Positions 47,620-57,581 of a stretch of DNA of 64,000 bases are shown here, piece by piece; within the stretch, counting starts at the first letter, position 1, and the number at the start of each line of letters is the position of its first letter. Source of the DNA: Fonsecaea monophora (lineage: Eukaryota > Ascomycota > Eurotiomycetes > Chaetothyriales > Herpotrichiellaceae); assembly GCF_001642475.1 (NCBI RefSeq), contig NW_019173964.1, positions 1 to 64,000 on the forward strand. Reading direction: 5' to 3'. The notes beneath the pieces are model-generated. The model made no database searches. It had not been told where the DNA came from and saw only the letters and a program-made list of their open reading frames with translations. The translations under genes were made by a program, and so were the position numbers.

Positions 47620-48933
47620 TCATCGCGTCTTCGTCTTCGACTTGGTCTCTTCCCCCTTCGGCGCAGGCGCAGGCAAGGCGTACAGTGCTCCGCCCACAAA
47701 CACTATCGTCGCGCCCATCACCACGCCCGTGGGGAGTTTGTTGCCAAACAGCCAGATGCTCAGGACAAGGCTGACGAGTTTCCTGATGTTGAGGACGATC
47801 GAGACCGTGAGGGAGGACGACTGCGCCGAGAGCCGGTTCACGCCTATAATGCAGAGGAGTTGCGTCGCGGCGTTGAGCAAGAGTAACAGGAGCGGGCGGG
47901 GGAGAGCAGAAGATGGGTTATCAAGCCAGGAAGACGGAGATGTGGGTGTCTCTATCTTTGACGGATCGCGGCCGATGTCGTGGCCTGGGACGGCCAGGAG
48001 ATTCACGAATTCCAAAAAGAGCTGCCGGATTTGACTCACAAAGTATGGTAGCGAGATGGTGTGGCTGTAGAAGAGCGTCTCGGCAGTGATGTCCCCCGAT
48101 CGGCCGTGCGTGGCATACATGTCGTCGGCAAACAGGCCCATACACGCTGAGAGGACGAGTGCAGAGGCGAGAAGCACGAAACCCGGGGCTTGAGACGAAA
48201 ACGCCGGCAGTCTGGGGGACATGGACGCCGCCTCCGCCGTCGAACGGTAATCATCCAACTCTTCGACTGCCGCCCCGATATCAACCTGCTTGGACCACGT
48301 ATCCGAAAACGCAGCCAACACCACCCCGCCGAAAAGTAGCATGACCGCGACCACCTTCTGCGCAGAGTACCGGCGTCCCTTCCAAAACCTCCCCGCAAGC
48401 ATGGTGGTGACGGGGCCCGCACTCCTCAGTATGATGTGTAAAGGAATGCTGATGCGGTATTTAAACGCCATGTTATTCAGAATGTTGATGGTCAGGAAAT
48501 AGGCCGTGTAGATCAGCCATTTGCGGATCGGGATGTTTCGTTCTTTGAGGTAGAAGTTCCGCAAGCCCCGGTGGGGAGAGAAGTGTCGCGGTAGGGTGAA
48601 TAGGGCAACGAGGAGGAATTGGAACGCTGTAATCAGAGAACCGGACGAGGGGGAGGCATGGATGATGGATTCGAGAGTATAGACATTGGAGCAGCAGCCG
48701 CCGAATATGAGCATGAGGGTCGGAGCCCAGATTTGGAGGATCGACGGCAATGCGCTTACTGAGGTCGATGTCGATGCGGTGTTGGATGGTGAGGGCGCGG
48801 GCTTTGCCGCAGGAGAAGTCGCTGCTCCATTCTGGACATGCTTCTTGTCCACGGCATGATGGTTCTCGTCGTGCTTGACCCTCTGGCGAGTGCGTGTCGA
48901 GTCGACCCGAGCAGTCATGGCTTGACCAAACAA
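47620..48933 (-). CDS. UAA-family nucleotide-sugar transporter (Yea4/SLC35B4-like)
   Basis: Multi-pass Golgi/ER membrane transporter of 437 residues, without introns. After a hydrophilic N-terminus of about 65 residues, around ten hydrophobic segments follow, beginning ILQIWAPTLMLIFGGCCSNV. Family signatures are GGCCSNVYTLESI, the LITAFQFLLVALF segment, the long YTAYFLTINILNNMAFKYRI block, ISIPLHIILRSAGPVTTML, and near the end LTVSIVLNIRKLVSLVLSIW. These match UDP-N-acetylglucosamine/UDP-xylose transporters of the Yea4/SLC35B4 branch, which supply cell-wall chitin or glycan synthesis. The substrate is inferred only. The basic tail KGEETKSKTKTR could be an ER retrieval-type signal. ATG 48918 (MTARVDS) is an equally good start. 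It is divergent from the Zn2Cys6 gene. Confidence 0.9.
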   Translation of the reverse strand: MFGQAMTARVDSTRTRQRVKHDENHHAVDKKHVQNGAATSPAAKPAPSPSNTASTSTSVSALPSILQIWAPTLMLIFGGCCSNVYTLESIIHASPSSGSLITAFQFLLVALFTLPRHFSPHRGLRNFYLKERNIPIRKWLIYTAYFLTINILNNMAFKYRISIPLHIILRSAGPVTTMLAGRFWKGRRYSAQKVVAVMLLFGGVVLAAFSDTWSKQVDIGAAVEELDDYRSTAEAASMSPRLPAFSSQAPGFVLLASALVLSACMGLFADDMYATHGRSGDITAETLFYSHTISLPYFVSQIRQLFLEFVNLLAVPGHDIGRDPSKIETPTSPSSWLDNPSSALPRPLLLLLLNAATQLLCIIGVNRLSAQSSSLTVSIVLNIRKLVSLVLSIWLFGNKLPTGVVMGATIVFVGGALYALPAPAPKGEETKSKTKTR

Positions 48934-49263
48934 GAGACGGACGAAGCTTGTGTGTCGCGGACAATTTTCTGGAGTCTCCGGGTCATCATTGGAATCGCGA
49001 ACTCACGTGCCGCTTTTAAAGTGACCTGCAAGGTACCGAGTAACACCCCTGCCCCCTCAAGCTCAGCCTTGTCTCGCTAGCTCGGATAATCCATTCTCCG
49101 GATTCCCGATTGATCCGCTCAGCCTCACATCCCCGCCTCTTTCCTGTGCAACTTCTTAGTCCAATGTGTGCATTCGGTGGAAAAGCAGCATGAAGAGATA
49201 CCAGCTGTTTATTCGACATTGCTGCCTCGAGAGAAGAGAACTGTGTTGAGACTAGGCAGTAAC
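48934..49263. promoter_or_regulatory. Bidirectional promoter, transporter / Zn2Cys6 factor
   Basis: 330 bp between divergent start codons, so both genes may share control. A CACGTG core lies near 49006. The frame of the factor is open upstream to 49168 but has no ATG there. Confidence 0.45.
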
Positions 49264-51774
49264 ATGGCCGCGGACAGCGCAGGACCTGCATCAATTTCCC
49301 CGATCCGGGATTACGAATCGGAAACCACGCATGGCAATGAGCGGCCGGCAAAGAGACAGAAGGTTGCTGCGGCGTGTGATCAATGCAGGGAGAAAAAGAT
49401 CAAATGCGACGGGCGGAAACCACTGTGTCGGCCTTGCGAGCGCAGACACGGCGCAACAGCTCATTGTGACTGGGGATTGAGAAAAACGCGCAGTATCGGG
49501 GCCTCCAAACTCGAGATTATGCGCCTGCGGTCCCGGATCGATGAACTGGAAAGGTCTGGTCGACAATCGAACCAAACTAGAAGCATCGCCCGATCACCTA
49601 CGCCTCCATTGACGTCGGATGGGAACCACGATAGCGACGCCAATGCGATGATGGGACTGTTGGGAGAAGGCAAACCTGGTGAAAGTGGCGTGGTTGAAGA
49701 TTCGAGCGCTGCGAGCTTCATGAATCGTATCAAAGCCGCTCTAGATCAACAACCCACACCAAATCCCGCTTCGCAAGTGTCATCAACCGTCTCACCGATA
49801 GCGACGGCTTCACCCCGAAGACGACGTTTCAAAACCCCTGACTACGTCCTTCCTCCCAGACACCAAGCAGACCACCTATTAGAGGTATATTGGAGGATTG
49901 TCGATGCCCTTTACCCTTTCGTTGATAAGGATGATTTTATGGACAAATACCAGACTCTCTGGACTGGGAATCCTTCAATGGACGACGAAGTCTGCTTCAC
50001 ATGTCTTCTCAACGCCATCTTTGCGATTGCCTGCATTTTGGACTCATCCATCCACCCCCAAGATCGTATCAGTTCCGGTGAGGTCTTTTACAAACGCGCC
50101 GTGGCACATTTCGACCTCGAGTTCTTGCAGTTCCGCTCGGTGCACACCGTCCAGTGCTTTCTTCTGCTCGCACAGTACCTCCAGAGCACCAGCGAGCCCC
50201 AGCAGTGCTGGCTGTTTACCAGCTTGGCCATCAGGATCGCTCAAAGCCTTGGGCTCGACCTGCCCTCCACCAGTGCCCAGACTCCCAATGGCACGCCAAA
50301 TGACTTCCTCCGAAAAGTCTGGCACGGCTGCGTTCTGATGGACCGAACGCTGGCCATGACCCTCGGTCGTCCCGGAATCATCACTCCCCAAGCTGCGGCT
50401 TCAGTGCCTAGGCCTCATCCTCATCCCGGCTCCAGGGAATGCTCCTGCCACAGGGACCTTTGCGTGTTCGAACCGTCGGCTCCTGACCTCCATTTCTTCA
50501 TCGAATCTCTTCAGCTATATGAAAACATGAGCGAGACGCTTGCAGCACTTTACAGCCCCACATCCGTAGACGCGTCTGGCCCCGAAGACAGCTATTCTCC
50601 ATATTTCGGCGGCAGCACGGGCGCAAAAGCAGCTGGGACGGTGCTGGAGATGGACAGCAAATACTGGATCTGGAGGAGACGTCTGCCCCTCCACCTGCAA
50701 TACCCCCCGGACTCGTCGTTCGGGTGCACGAACATGATCCACGGCCGCCAGGCAAAGGTGCTTTACCTCCGAGACTGCCATATTCGGACGCTACTCTTCC
50801 GGCCAGTCCTGTCTCGCTTCTGCACGGCAAGCCAGAACGACCAAGAGTTCTCCGCCAGTGAAGATGGCCTCGCGCGCAAGCTCGCACTGCAGTGCTCAAT
50901 CATGTGCGTGAAGAGTGCGTTGGACACTGTCGACTTGTTCGGCAGAGTCCACGCAGAATGCCGCCTGGAGCTCCTCGACGACTTACTGCCCGCTTGGTGG
51001 TACAGCATCTTCTACCTGTACACCGCAGCGACTGTCCTTGTCGCCGCTCGACTCAACCCGGCCGTCGAAGCCGGTGCGGGTGGAGAAGAGGTGATTATGA
51101 GTGCCGCCCGTACTGCGACGGCCGCGCTGCAACGGTACGGCAGTTTTGGCAAACACGCCAAACGCTGCGCCGCGGCCATAGCGTTGCTTTTCGATCAGAT
51201 CCCGCCACGACGCGAGCCACTCCCTGGAGCTGAGGTCCGGGCATCGAATGAGGACAGGGTGACCGGTGTGACGCGAAAACAGCACGGTGGCATGGCCGGG
51301 AATGGGAATACGCAACGGTCAAGTGTCTTACCTGCAAACGGCGACATTAACGTCAACGGAGACCCCTCGCGCTGGACTTTCAACCATGACCAAACACCTC
51401 ATGATAGTGGTCCCAGGACGACAGGTCCCACCACTCGCTCTGCCAGTGTCAGCGCCAACGCCAATGGCCACTTTGCAGCAGCCTCTCGCAACACCGCAGC
51501 ACCAACGGTCTCAAACAGCTCTGTAGCAGCCACAGCCACAGCCACAACGACGGCACCAGCGCCGGCACCAGCATCAGTCCCAGAATCTATGCCATTCCTG
51601 CTGACGAGTACCCACGGCGTCAATGATACTGGCATATTCGAAGCCCACCACCACCACCACGAAACCGCCGCTGTGATGGCTGACTTTGATCACGATTTCG
51701 ATCTCAACCTCCACCTCGATCTGGGCGGCGACATGTCCTGGCTGAGTAGCATCCCCTTTGATCTGTATGGGTAG
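49264..51774 (+). CDS. Zn2Cys6 transcription factor with fungal_trans domain
   Basis: Nuclear DNA-binding regulator of 836 residues. The binuclear zinc cluster is complete, with Cys at 38, 41, 48, 55, 58 and 68 (C-x2-C-x6-C-x6-C-x2-C-x9-C) in AACDQCREKKIKCDGRKPLC, preceded by a basic RPAKRQKV. A short linker and coiled coil (LEIMRLRSRIDELERS) follow for dimerisation. The middle-homology region runs from about residue 190 (LLEVYWRIVDALYPFVDKDD) and includes AQSLGLDLP and LMDRTLAMTLGRPGII. The C-terminus is Ala/Thr/Pro-rich, with a His run and an Asp/Leu-rich end (DFDLNLHLDLGGDMSWL) that could be an activation domain. ATG 49264 is the first in frame after an in-frame stretch without ATG. The target genes are unknown. 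Confidence 0.92.
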   Translation: MAADSAGPASISPIRDYESETTHGNERPAKRQKVAAACDQCREKKIKCDGRKPLCRPCERRHGATAHCDWGLRKTRSIGASKLEIMRLRSRIDELERSGRQSNQTRSIARSPTPPLTSDGNHDSDANAMMGLLGEGKPGESGVVEDSSAASFMNRIKAALDQQPTPNPASQVSSTVSPIATASPRRRRFKTPDYVLPPRHQADHLLEVYWRIVDALYPFVDKDDFMDKYQTLWTGNPSMDDEVCFTCLLNAIFAIACILDSSIHPQDRISSGEVFYKRAVAHFDLEFLQFRSVHTVQCFLLLAQYLQSTSEPQQCWLFTSLAIRIAQSLGLDLPSTSAQTPNGTPNDFLRKVWHGCVLMDRTLAMTLGRPGIITPQAAASVPRPHPHPGSRECSCHRDLCVFEPSAPDLHFFIESLQLYENMSETLAALYSPTSVDASGPEDSYSPYFGGSTGAKAAGTVLEMDSKYWIWRRRLPLHLQYPPDSSFGCTNMIHGRQAKVLYLRDCHIRTLLFRPVLSRFCTASQNDQEFSASEDGLARKLALQCSIMCVKSALDTVDLFGRVHAECRLELLDDLLPAWWYSIFYLYTAATVLVAARLNPAVEAGAGGEEVIMSAARTATAALQRYGSFGKHAKRCAAAIALLFDQIPPRREPLPGAEVRASNEDRVTGVTRKQHGGMAGNGNTQRSSVLPANGDINVNGDPSRWTFNHDQTPHDSGPRTTGPTTRSASVSANANGHFAAASRNTAAPTVSNSSVAATATATTTAPAPAPASVPESMPFLLTSTHGVNDTGIFEAHHHHHETAAVMADFDHDFDLNLHLDLGGDMSWLSSIPFDLYG

Positions 51775-52558
51775 CCCGTGACAAGTGACCTACCCACAGC
51801 ACCTCCTGTATCACGTTTACTCACGTACACATGTATTTATCCTCGGGTCTACACCTATACTATGACGAATGAATGTCAAGTAATCTAGTATATATATAAT
51901 ATGTGTACCTACAGTAGCCTGGGACCTACTGTAGGCTAGACACTTACATGGCTCGATGGGTTGTTTCAATCGGAGTGTAGACGTCTCTCCCTGTATTCTG
52001 TCTTTGTCTCTCTCTCTACCTACCTCCCACCTCTTAGCCAGCGATGAGTTGGAGAGGACTAGATTTCTTTCTTTCTAGAGAAACGGTGGAGGTATAGAGA
52101 GCAGCGCAGCAGAGCAGAGCAGAGTAATACTTATACTAGACACTGGGCACCAGGAACTCTATTGACCAGCACTCTAAAGCGTCTATGCCTCTCTTCTCTT
52201 CTCATCTCTTATCTAAATCAGAGGCTCAAGGGTTTTTGATTTGCCCCCTCCAGCACGACACATAGACAGAGAGCATGAATGAAATCTTGTGTCTCTCCCT
52301 CTCGATGGCCTTCTTGTTTGGGAAAGGACAACTTTTTCGATAGCCACACACAATCCGTGTCTCCGTGCTTCCATCCCTCCTCAGGCGCCATGCCTCTTGT
52401 ACCTCTCTCTAGTCTAGAAAACTTTTGCGTCTGTTGTAGACTTTTTGGTTCTGTGTCACAGTTGCTGTCCGGATGATCCAATTGCAGGCAGCTCACGTCA
52501 AACCTAACCAATTCTCCCTCCCCCGTTGTGTAGTGTATGAATCGACTTTCCGTTTTTA
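51775..52558. other. Convergent intergenic region, Zn2Cys6 factor / CPSase
   Basis: 784 bp with TATATA-rich sequence near 51886-51903, CT-rich tracts and a CAGAG-type tract near 52099-52124. No gene is supported. Confidence 0.55.
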
Positions 52559-55500
52559 TTACATCATCTTCGAACCAGCAAATTCCCTCCAACTCCTGAC
52601 CTCTGGGGGAATTCCTTCCTGTCGAGGAAGTTTCGCATTCATGCATTGAGCAAAGAGCAATGCAGTCTGTAAGTTTGGAATTAGTCAATCATCACACAAT
52701 TACAATGACGGGGTTGTCCATACCTTGGGTTCCATGAACAGAGGGACGCCAAAGTCCACGGCGTTCCTTCTCATCACATAATCCTCGTCCACGAGCGTCT
52801 TGCCTCGAGTCTTTGCCAGGTTGAAAACCCCCCTAATGTCGTACTTCTGGAACACTTGTCGTAGCGCGTTCTTGTCCGTGGTCGGGAACTCAATCACCTC
52901 GACCGATGCGCCGGACCTCTCCAAATGCTCCTTGACGTTCTGGTTTGCCGCATAGAACTTGTAGCCAAGGGGTTGAAGATACTCAACAATCTTGGGGAGC
53001 TCTGGAAGCTCAGTGGATCCACCAAGCAGGATTCCCTCGCCAGGCTCAGGCATACGGAAGTTCATGGTTGACTGGAGCGATGCCCAGTACGCCTCGATCA
53101 GGTCCTTTCCAAAGCACGCAATCTCACCGGTACTGCTCATCTCAACACCCAGGAAGGGGTCAGCACCCGCCAGCCGAGTCCACGAAAATTGTGGAACTTT
53201 GGTAGCCAGGTAGTCACGCTTCTCGGCCATGAGATCTTGGGGTTCGGGGACATCCTGATCAACCAATGCTTTGGTCGCAACGTCAATAAAATTGGTCCCA
53301 AGCACTTTACTAACAAAAGGGAATGACCGTGAAGCACGGAGATTGCATTCAATGACCTTGAGAGCAGGTTCTTCGCCGGGTGCGTCTGCCTTGATGATTT
53401 GCATGTTGAATGGCCCGGTAATGTTCCAGGCCTTGGCGACCTTTTGCGCAATCTCCTTGACACGAGCCATCACCTTCTCGTCAAGATTGGCCGGAGGCAG
53501 AACTAGAGTGGCGTCTCCGGAGTGAACACCTGCGGGTTCGACGTGTTCAGACACAGCGTGCAGAATGAGTTCTCCTTTTGATGCGACAGCATCCACGTCA
53601 ATTTCCTGAGCACCCTCGATGAATTTAGTAATCACCACGGGATGGTCGGGAGAGACCGCCGAGGCCGATTCCAACTTGTCCTTCAGCTCTTCGTGCGTGT
53701 AGATGACGGACATGGCAGCACCGGATAGAACATACGACGGTCGGACGAGGACAGGATAACCCACAGAGTCAGCAAAGGACTCGGCATCTGCAACCGAAGT
53801 CAACTCTTTCCACGCGGGTTGATCCACCCCGATCGAGTCGAGGATTTGCGAGAACTTGTGGCGATCTTCGGCCTTGTCGATATCAACGGGATTAGTGCCA
53901 AGCACGTGCGCCTTGCCTTCTTCTTGTAGCCTCAGCGCGATATTCTGCGGAAGTTGACCTCCCACGCTGACAACCACGCCCGAAGCATTCTCGAGTTCGT
54001 AGATATCCATCACCCGTTCATACGACAACTCTTCAAAGTACAGCTTGTCGGCAGTGTCGAAATCAGTGCTAAATGTCTCCGGGTTGTACTTTGCCGTAGA
54101 AAAACAGTTAGTATAAGGCTTTTGTAAAATAAATACAAGAAAAAAAGGAAAGGAAAGAAAAGAAAAGACCAAGAGCCCAGGACGCGGCGGCGCCGGCGAA
54201 GACACGACAACGGCAGCAGCCACAGCTTTATGATGCCTGTCAGACAGTTGATGACGAGTCAAGTTACCCTTGTTGTGGAAGCCAAGGTCGCGTGGAGAGC
54301 ATGTGAAGGGGTTCCTCGATTCCTTGAGTTTTTGCTTGTGTTTGGCAGTGTTTTCATGGTCCTGCAATAGATGTTTGGTGCCAAAGGAGATATCACAGCG
54401 GGTACAGTAGAAAGTCTTTTCTTTCAGAGTCTTTCCGACGCCATTGGCTTGCTGTTTGGCGTCTGGTCCAGGCATGTCAAGGAAAAAGCTCACTTACATT
54501 GATCATGACAGTCTTCTGGCCCATATTGCGCAGAGACAGCGTTGCGTTAACAGCGCACCAATCGAATTCGACCGAAGACCCTATCCGGTAGACTCCAGAT
54601 CCAAGAATGATGGTTCCGTTGTCTTCAAAGGTGACGTCGTGAGATGATGCATTGTACGTTGTGTACAAGTAGTTGGTATCGGCGGGGAACTCGGCTGCAA
54701 GCGTATCGATCTTCTTCACCCATGGTCGAATACCGAATTTCTGTCGACGGGCTCGGACTTCTCCTTCAGTAGATTTGACGTACATGGCGATTTGCTTATC
54801 AGAAAAGCCTTGTTTCTTCGCCTTCAACAGCAGCTCGTGCTTGATGCCGTTAAGAGAACCAATCTCTTGGATCTCTGTCATTGTGTCTTTGAGGTTCTGC
54901 AGCTTGTAGAGGAACCACTTATCAATTTTGGTCAGGTCGTGAATCTTGTCCACTGAATAGTTCTCGTGGATCATGGCTTGCCCAACAGCCAGCCACCTTC
55001 GGTCGGTAGGGTTGCGAAGAACATCGTCGAGGTCGTCGAATTTGTCACCCTGGAATCCCACATATCGGGGATCGACTTGTCGAATGGCTTTCTGGAAGGA
55101 CTCTTCAAATGTGCGACCGATGGCCATGACTTCTCCCACGGATTTCATGGCACTGCCAATGTCACGCTTCACATGTTGGAACTTTGACAGATCCCAACGA
55201 GGGATCTTGACGACGATATAATCCAAGCTCGGCTCGAAGTTGGCGGTGGTCGTCTTGGTTACGGCGTTGGGCAGTTCGGGGAGGGTGTGGCCCAGACCGA
55301 TTTTTGCAGCTGTATACGCCAAAGGATAGCCGGTTGCCTTGGATGCGAGCGCCGATGATCGGGAAAGACGAGCATTTACTTCAATAACGCGATAGTCGAG
55401 ACCGTCGGGTTGCAGTGCGTATTGAACATTGCATTCACCGACCACCCCCAAATGACGGACGATTTTGATCGCCGCTGTCCGCAGCATGTGATACTCCTCA

Positions 55501-56631
55501 TCACTCAGGGTCTGGCTAGGCGCGACGACAATGCTGTCTCCGGTATGAATGCCCAGGGGGTCAAAGTTCTCCATATTGCAGACAGTGATACAATTGTCCT
55601 CGGCATCGCGGACCACTTCGTACTCAACTTCTTTCCAGCCTTTCAGGGACTTCTCGACTAAGATCTGGGGCGACAGAGAGAGAGATCGGGATGACAGGTT
55701 GCTGAGCTCCTCGGGGTTGTTTGCAAAACCTGATCCCAGGCCGCCAAGTGCGTAGGCTGAGCGGACGATGATCGGGTACCCAACCTTTTCAGCGGCGTCA
55801 AGAGCTTCCTCGACGGTGCCAACAGCGATAGACTCAGCAATGGGAATATTGATCTCGTTGAGGGCTTTTGCAAACAGGTCCCGATCTTCGCTGGTCTCGA
55901 GGGTCTTGATGCTTGTGCCCAGCACCTTGACGCCATAGCGGTCAAATATACCCATCTTATTCATTTTGACACCCAGATTGAGGCCGGTCTGGCCTCCAAA
56001 CGTGAGCAGAATGCCATCCGGCTTTTCTCTCTCGATGACATATGTCACATATTCGGGGGTGACTGGAAGGTAGTAGACCTCGTCGGCGAGCTTGTGATCG
56101 GTTTGTATGGTCGCAATGTTAGGATTAATGAGGATGGACTTGACGCCGGCTTCTTTGAGAGCTTTCAACGCTTGTGACCCTATTGCAGCTGTGAGCGTGT
56201 GATCCAAGACTGCTGCCACCACATGCCACCTTGCTTGGAAGAATTTTGCAATGGACTGAGTCATAACCGTCTGCCCTTTGCGACGACGTACCAGAATAGT
56301 CAAACTCTCCTGCCTGTCCTATACTCAAACCACCGCTGCCAATGACTATGACCTTCTTGACGTCGACCAGGTTCTTCCCATAGTCAATAGCACCACTTTC
56401 CAGGTAGGCCTCGGGGCGAGGGGCCTCTTGTACCAGAGCACGACGTTTTGTGGACCTTGTGAATCTCTTGACTTGCTGCCACGAGGGTGTTCTTGGGTTT
56501 ACCAGGTGTTGTCGGACAGCGAGAGAGGGTGTTCGAGTAGAGAATGACCGTGCAGAGAGTCGGGGGACAGGTGCGCAGTCGCGCAGCAAAAGGCTGCTGG
56601 CCTGGCGAAGAGCTCGCGTGGTCGCCGCCAT
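52559..56631 (-). CDS. CPA2: Carbamoyl-phosphate synthase large subunit, arginine-specific
   Basis: ATP-dependent synthesis of carbamoyl phosphate from bicarbonate and ammonia channelled by the small subunit, for arginine synthesis. Exons, high to low: 56631..56292, 56179..54498, 54088..52724 and 52666..52559, total 1164 residues, as expected. The first 45 residues are Arg/Ser/Ala-rich without acidic residues (RQASSLLLRDCAPVPRLSAR), a mitochondrial targeting sequence. KVIVIGSGGLSIGQAGEFDY starts the enzyme. The two homologous synthetase halves each have an ATP-grasp domain (FGGQTGLNLG and ENFDPLGIHTGDSIVVAP in the first; SVGGQLPQNIAL and EHVEPAGVHSGDATLVLP in the second), followed by the methylglyoxal-synthase-like regulatory domain. 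The last exon (TALLFAQCMNAKLPRQEG) completes the C-terminus. The third intron counted from the C-terminus (54089-54497, 409 bp) is unusually long and holds a zinc-finger cassette. Confidence 0.95.
54089..54475 (-). pseudogene. C2H2 zinc-finger cassette inside a CPSase intron
   Basis: Inside the intron between CPA2 residues N674 and Y675, same strand, an ATG at 54475 (22 bp after the donor) opens a frame without stops that runs straight into CPA2 exon 3 in frame. Its first 85 codons show normal coding bias and encode zinc fingers: finger 1 is C24-x2-C27-x12-H40-x5-H46, finger 2 is C59-x2-R62-x12-H75-x5-H81. The second Cys of finger 2 is replaced by Arg (CGC, one base from TGC). After about codon 95 the sequence becomes pyrimidine-rich, ordinary intron end. 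In the CPA2 frame the intron stops after VSELFP, so it cannot be retained as a CPA2 insert. It may be an inserted gene fragment, a nested gene or an alternative promoter product. Confidence 0.6.
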
Positions 56632-57581
56632 TATGGTCGAGCCAGTTGACTGGATTGCTGTTGGCAGGAGAGGAGGAACGAGTGTTCCACTCGATCGCTG
56701 CACAAAACCAGCTCAGGATAGTGTTGTTTTGGTTGAGAGGTCTAAAGCAGTCACCGTGAACAGAATTGTTCAAGAAGATGAAGCTCGACTCACACGCCCC
56801 AAACACTGACTGGGGGAGTAAAAAAAAGTGCGGCTGGCCGCGAGACTTTCAGATTGCGGGATCCAATCGATAAGCTGCAGTCAAAGCAATCTGGGTCCTC
56901 CGACGTCAGTGGGGGATCAAGAGATAACAGTTTTTTCTCTCTCCCTGCTTGTCTGCTTCTTCGATCTCCCTCTCTGGAGCTATACAAAACACAGACTACT
57001 GAGGTGAATGTGTGAGGTCGGCTTTACTACAAGAAAATACTGAACTACTAGGTCTCATCAAGCGCCCAAGAACCATCTTTCACCCTCCGCCTAGCCATTC
57101 GATCTACGCAGCCTCCTTGAAAAATTTCTCCCTGTTGCGTGAACAAGTCGGTTTTTTTTTTTTTCCTTCGCCCTGGTCAACCTTAGATCACCATGAAAAT
57201 TTTAGTCTGGGGAAAGAAGAGGCGTTGGATGCGGCAGAATTGGGAAAGGCTGCAGACAAGGTGCATGTTTCTAAACTCTTCTTGGTCACCGCCTTCACAT
57301 CGTCCACCAAAGGAATCCAACTTTTTTGCAGCCACTTGGTGCTACCATCACTTCACTCGCATTTGTGCCTCCGCCCCTCTTTCGCTCATCTGCCAACCAT
57401 GCCCGATGTTCTCGCAATGGTACCGCTATTAAAAATTCTTTTCCTTGCGTCATTTGATCTGTGCTGCATGTGGTAAGACACAGACTGCGGATCTGGCTAG
57501 AAAAAACTACTTTTTCGTTCCGCTTGATCTACGGATTGTCTATTCTCAGAATGCCAAAATTTTCCCATGCATTCCTCGCAT
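56632..57581. promoter_or_regulatory. CPA2 promoter and ABP1 3' flank
   Basis: 950 bp between the CPA2 start and the ABP1 stop, both genes on the minus strand. A T run lies near 57152-57164. No additional gene is supported. Confidence 0.5.

Noticed and set aside
52700..54493. Reading the zinc-finger frame and the CPSase second half as one ordinary fusion gene
   Set aside because: Removing the 54089-54497 intron joins VMIN to YNPETFSTD, exactly the conserved CPSase sequence, so the fusion frame is not the main product. The cassette is reported separately.
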